Assembly (NCBI GenBank): GCA_023436745.1
Contig: JAEZHZ010000255.1
Location: forward strand, 1-8,267
Length of the DNA: 8,267 nucleotides
Origin: Pseudomonadota bacterium
GTDB taxonomy: Bacteria > Pseudomonadota > Alphaproteobacteria > Rhizobiales > Devosiaceae
Reading direction: 5' to 3'
Below the pieces are notes generated by a model. It ran no database searches, was not told the DNA's origin, and was given only the letters and a program-made list of their open reading frames with translations. The position numbers and the translations under genes are program-made. Of this stretch, positions 7,556 through 8,267 are shown piece by piece; the stretch's first letter is position 1; each line of letters starts with the position of its first letter.

Positions 7556-7561
7556 GGCGCG

Positions 7562-7590
7562 TTGACAGTAGGAATATTCACTCCTAGCAT
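7562..7590 (+). promoter_or_regulatory. Sigma-70-like promoter of murQ
   Basis: A perfect -35 hexamer TTGACA (7562-7567) is followed after exactly 17 bp by TAGCAT (7585-7590), which matches four of six positions of the -10 consensus including the key first T, second A and last T. The expected start point is near 7597, giving a leader of about 19 bases before the murQ ATG. A GGAAT half-site lies in the spacer and an ATTCC half-site overlaps the -10 box, which suits repression by steric blocking. Confidence 0.65.
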
Positions 7591-7603
7591 TCCTCCAATT
7601 CCT
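7570..7603. promoter_or_regulatory. Second cluster of AGGAAT/ATTCCT half-sites over the murQ promoter
   Basis: AGGAAT (7570-7575) is mirrored by ATTCCT at 7589-7594, and the same ATTCCT recurs at 7598-7603. The core GGAAT/ATTCC is the one found in the perfect palindrome at 7537-7555, so five copies fall between 7539 and 7602. The spacing differs from the palindrome (13 bp inside the dyad), so these may be weaker or cooperative regulator sites. They cover the promoter spacer, the -10 box and the probable transcription start. Confidence 0.5.
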
Positions 7604-7615
7604 GAGTGAAGGCTT

Positions 7616-8267
7616 ATGGCGAACAGCACCCTGATCGCGGAACTGGAGCACCTCGTTTCCGAGGCACGCAATCCCCGCACCGTCGAGATCGACCTGATGT
7701 CCACGGCGGACATCCTTGCTGCAATGAATGCCGAGGATGCCGGCGTGGCCGAGGCGGTGCGCAAGGTTCTGCCGCAGGTGGCGCAGGCCGTCGACAGCAT
7801 CGTCACCGCATTCAAGGCCGGCGGGCGGCTCATCTATATCGGCGCCGGCACCAGCGGGCGGCTAGGCGTGCTCGACGCCTCCGAATGCCCGCCGACCTTT
7901 GGCGTTCCCGAAGGCATGGTGGTCGGCCTGATCGCCGGCGGCGACCGCGCCCTCCGGCATCCGATCGAAGGCGCCGAGGACGATCCGTCCCAGGGGCGCG
8001 GCGACCTCGAAGCCGTCAATGCGTCCGCCCGCGACGTGGTGGTGGGGATCGCCGTCAGCGGCCGCACCCCCTACGTGATCGGCGCGCTGGAACATGCCCG
8101 CGGCATCGGCGCGACCACGGTTGCGCTCTCGTGCAATCCCGGCTCGGCCATTGCCGCCCTCGCCGACATCGCCATCTCGCCGGTGGTCGGTCCTGAAGCG
8201 CTGACCGGCTCGACCCGGCTCAAGTCCGGCACCGCCCAGAAGCTGGTGCTCAACATGCTGACCACCG
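7616..8267 (+). CDS. murQ: N-acetylmuramic acid 6-phosphate etherase (3' end outside window)
   Basis: MurQ cleaves the D-lactyl ether of MurNAc-6-phosphate to give GlcNAc-6-phosphate and D-lactate, the committing step of muramic acid salvage in the cytoplasm. The first 217 codons of roughly 300 are present and the frame is open at the window end. Visible hallmarks: the N-terminal segment NPRTVEIDLMSTADILAAMN (19-38), SIS-domain loop YIGAGTSGRLGVLDASECPPTFG (74-96) with Glu90 matching the catalytic acid, GLIAGGD (104-110), EGAEDD (118-123) holding the second catalytic glutamate, AVSGRTPYV (146-154), and GPEALTGSTRLKSGTAQK (192-209), the family signature. The start is well bounded: an in-frame TGA lies at 7607-7609, only two codons upstream, and AAGG precedes the ATG. 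It is divergent from the RpiR-type regulator, and an amino-sugar kinase next door probably supplies its substrate. Confidence 0.97.
   Translation, partial: MANSTLIAELEHLVSEARNPRTVEIDLMSTADILAAMNAEDAGVAEAVRKVLPQVAQAVDSIVTAFKAGGRLIYIGAGTSGRLGVLDASECPPTFGVPEGMVVGLIAGGDRALRHPIEGAEDDPSQGRGDLEAVNASARDVVVGIAVSGRTPYVIGALEHARGIGATTVALSCNPGSAIAALADIAISPVVGPEALTGSTRLKSGTAQKLVLNMLTT

Noticed and set aside
7504..7833. Minus-strand open frame (109 codons) crossing the murR-murQ spacer into murQ
   Set aside because: It would run through the promoter and operator region and antisense to the conserved murQ N-terminus. The composition is low-complexity Ser/Arg/Ala and there is no plausible ribosome site.
7606..8196. 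Plus-strand frame overlapping murQ in another phase (196 codons)
   Set aside because: The murQ frame beginning at 7616 has all family motifs. The alternative translation is an Arg/Gly-rich shadow without domains.

Overview
The window is GC-rich, has tightly packed genes with strong GC third-position bias, and carries a CIO-type cytochrome bd subunit II with a DUF2474 small subunit. It also has a cytoplasmic PAS/GAF hybrid histidine kinase and an amino-sugar salvage locus without a visible PTS component. Together these suggest a chromosomal segment of an alphaproteobacterium, perhaps a sphingomonad. That placement is inferred from gene style, not from a marker gene. No RNA genes, insertion sequences, CRISPR arrays or attachment sites were seen, and no gap between genes exceeds 100 bp.

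Left edge (1-677, + strand): the 3' end of a cytochrome bd-type quinol oxidase operon. It holds the last 188 codons of subunit II (cydB/cioB), followed with a 1-bp stop/start overlap by a 36-residue single-helix protein of the DUF2474 type, an accessory subunit of these oxidases.

Middle and right (655-7516, - strand): four co-directional genes separated by 31, 72 and 57 bp. In transcription order they are an RpiR/MurR-type regulator, a BadF/BadG-type amino-sugar kinase, a seven-bladed-propeller lactonase (6-phosphogluconolactonase family) and a 1279-residue soluble hybrid sensor kinase (4 PAS, 2 GAF, HisKA, HATPase, REC). The kinase gene's 3' end overlaps the oxidase small-subunit gene by 23 bp, tail to tail.

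Right edge (7616-8267, + strand): the first 217 codons of murQ, N-acetylmuramic acid 6-phosphate etherase, divergent from the regulator. The 99-bp divergent region holds a good sigma-70-like promoter for murQ (TTGACA-17 bp-TAGCAT), a perfect 19-bp inverted repeat, and five copies of GGAAT/ATTCC in 64 bp. These are probably the operators of the RpiR-type regulator.

How it fits together: the sugar kinase probably makes MurNAc-6-phosphate (and/or GlcNAc-6-phosphate). MurQ removes the D-lactyl ether to give GlcNAc-6-phosphate, and the regulator probably senses a sugar phosphate to control both arms. This would be a kinase-based peptidoglycan-sugar salvage module. The lactonase and the large sensor kinase are unexpected passengers in the same apparent transcription unit and are the least explained part of the window.
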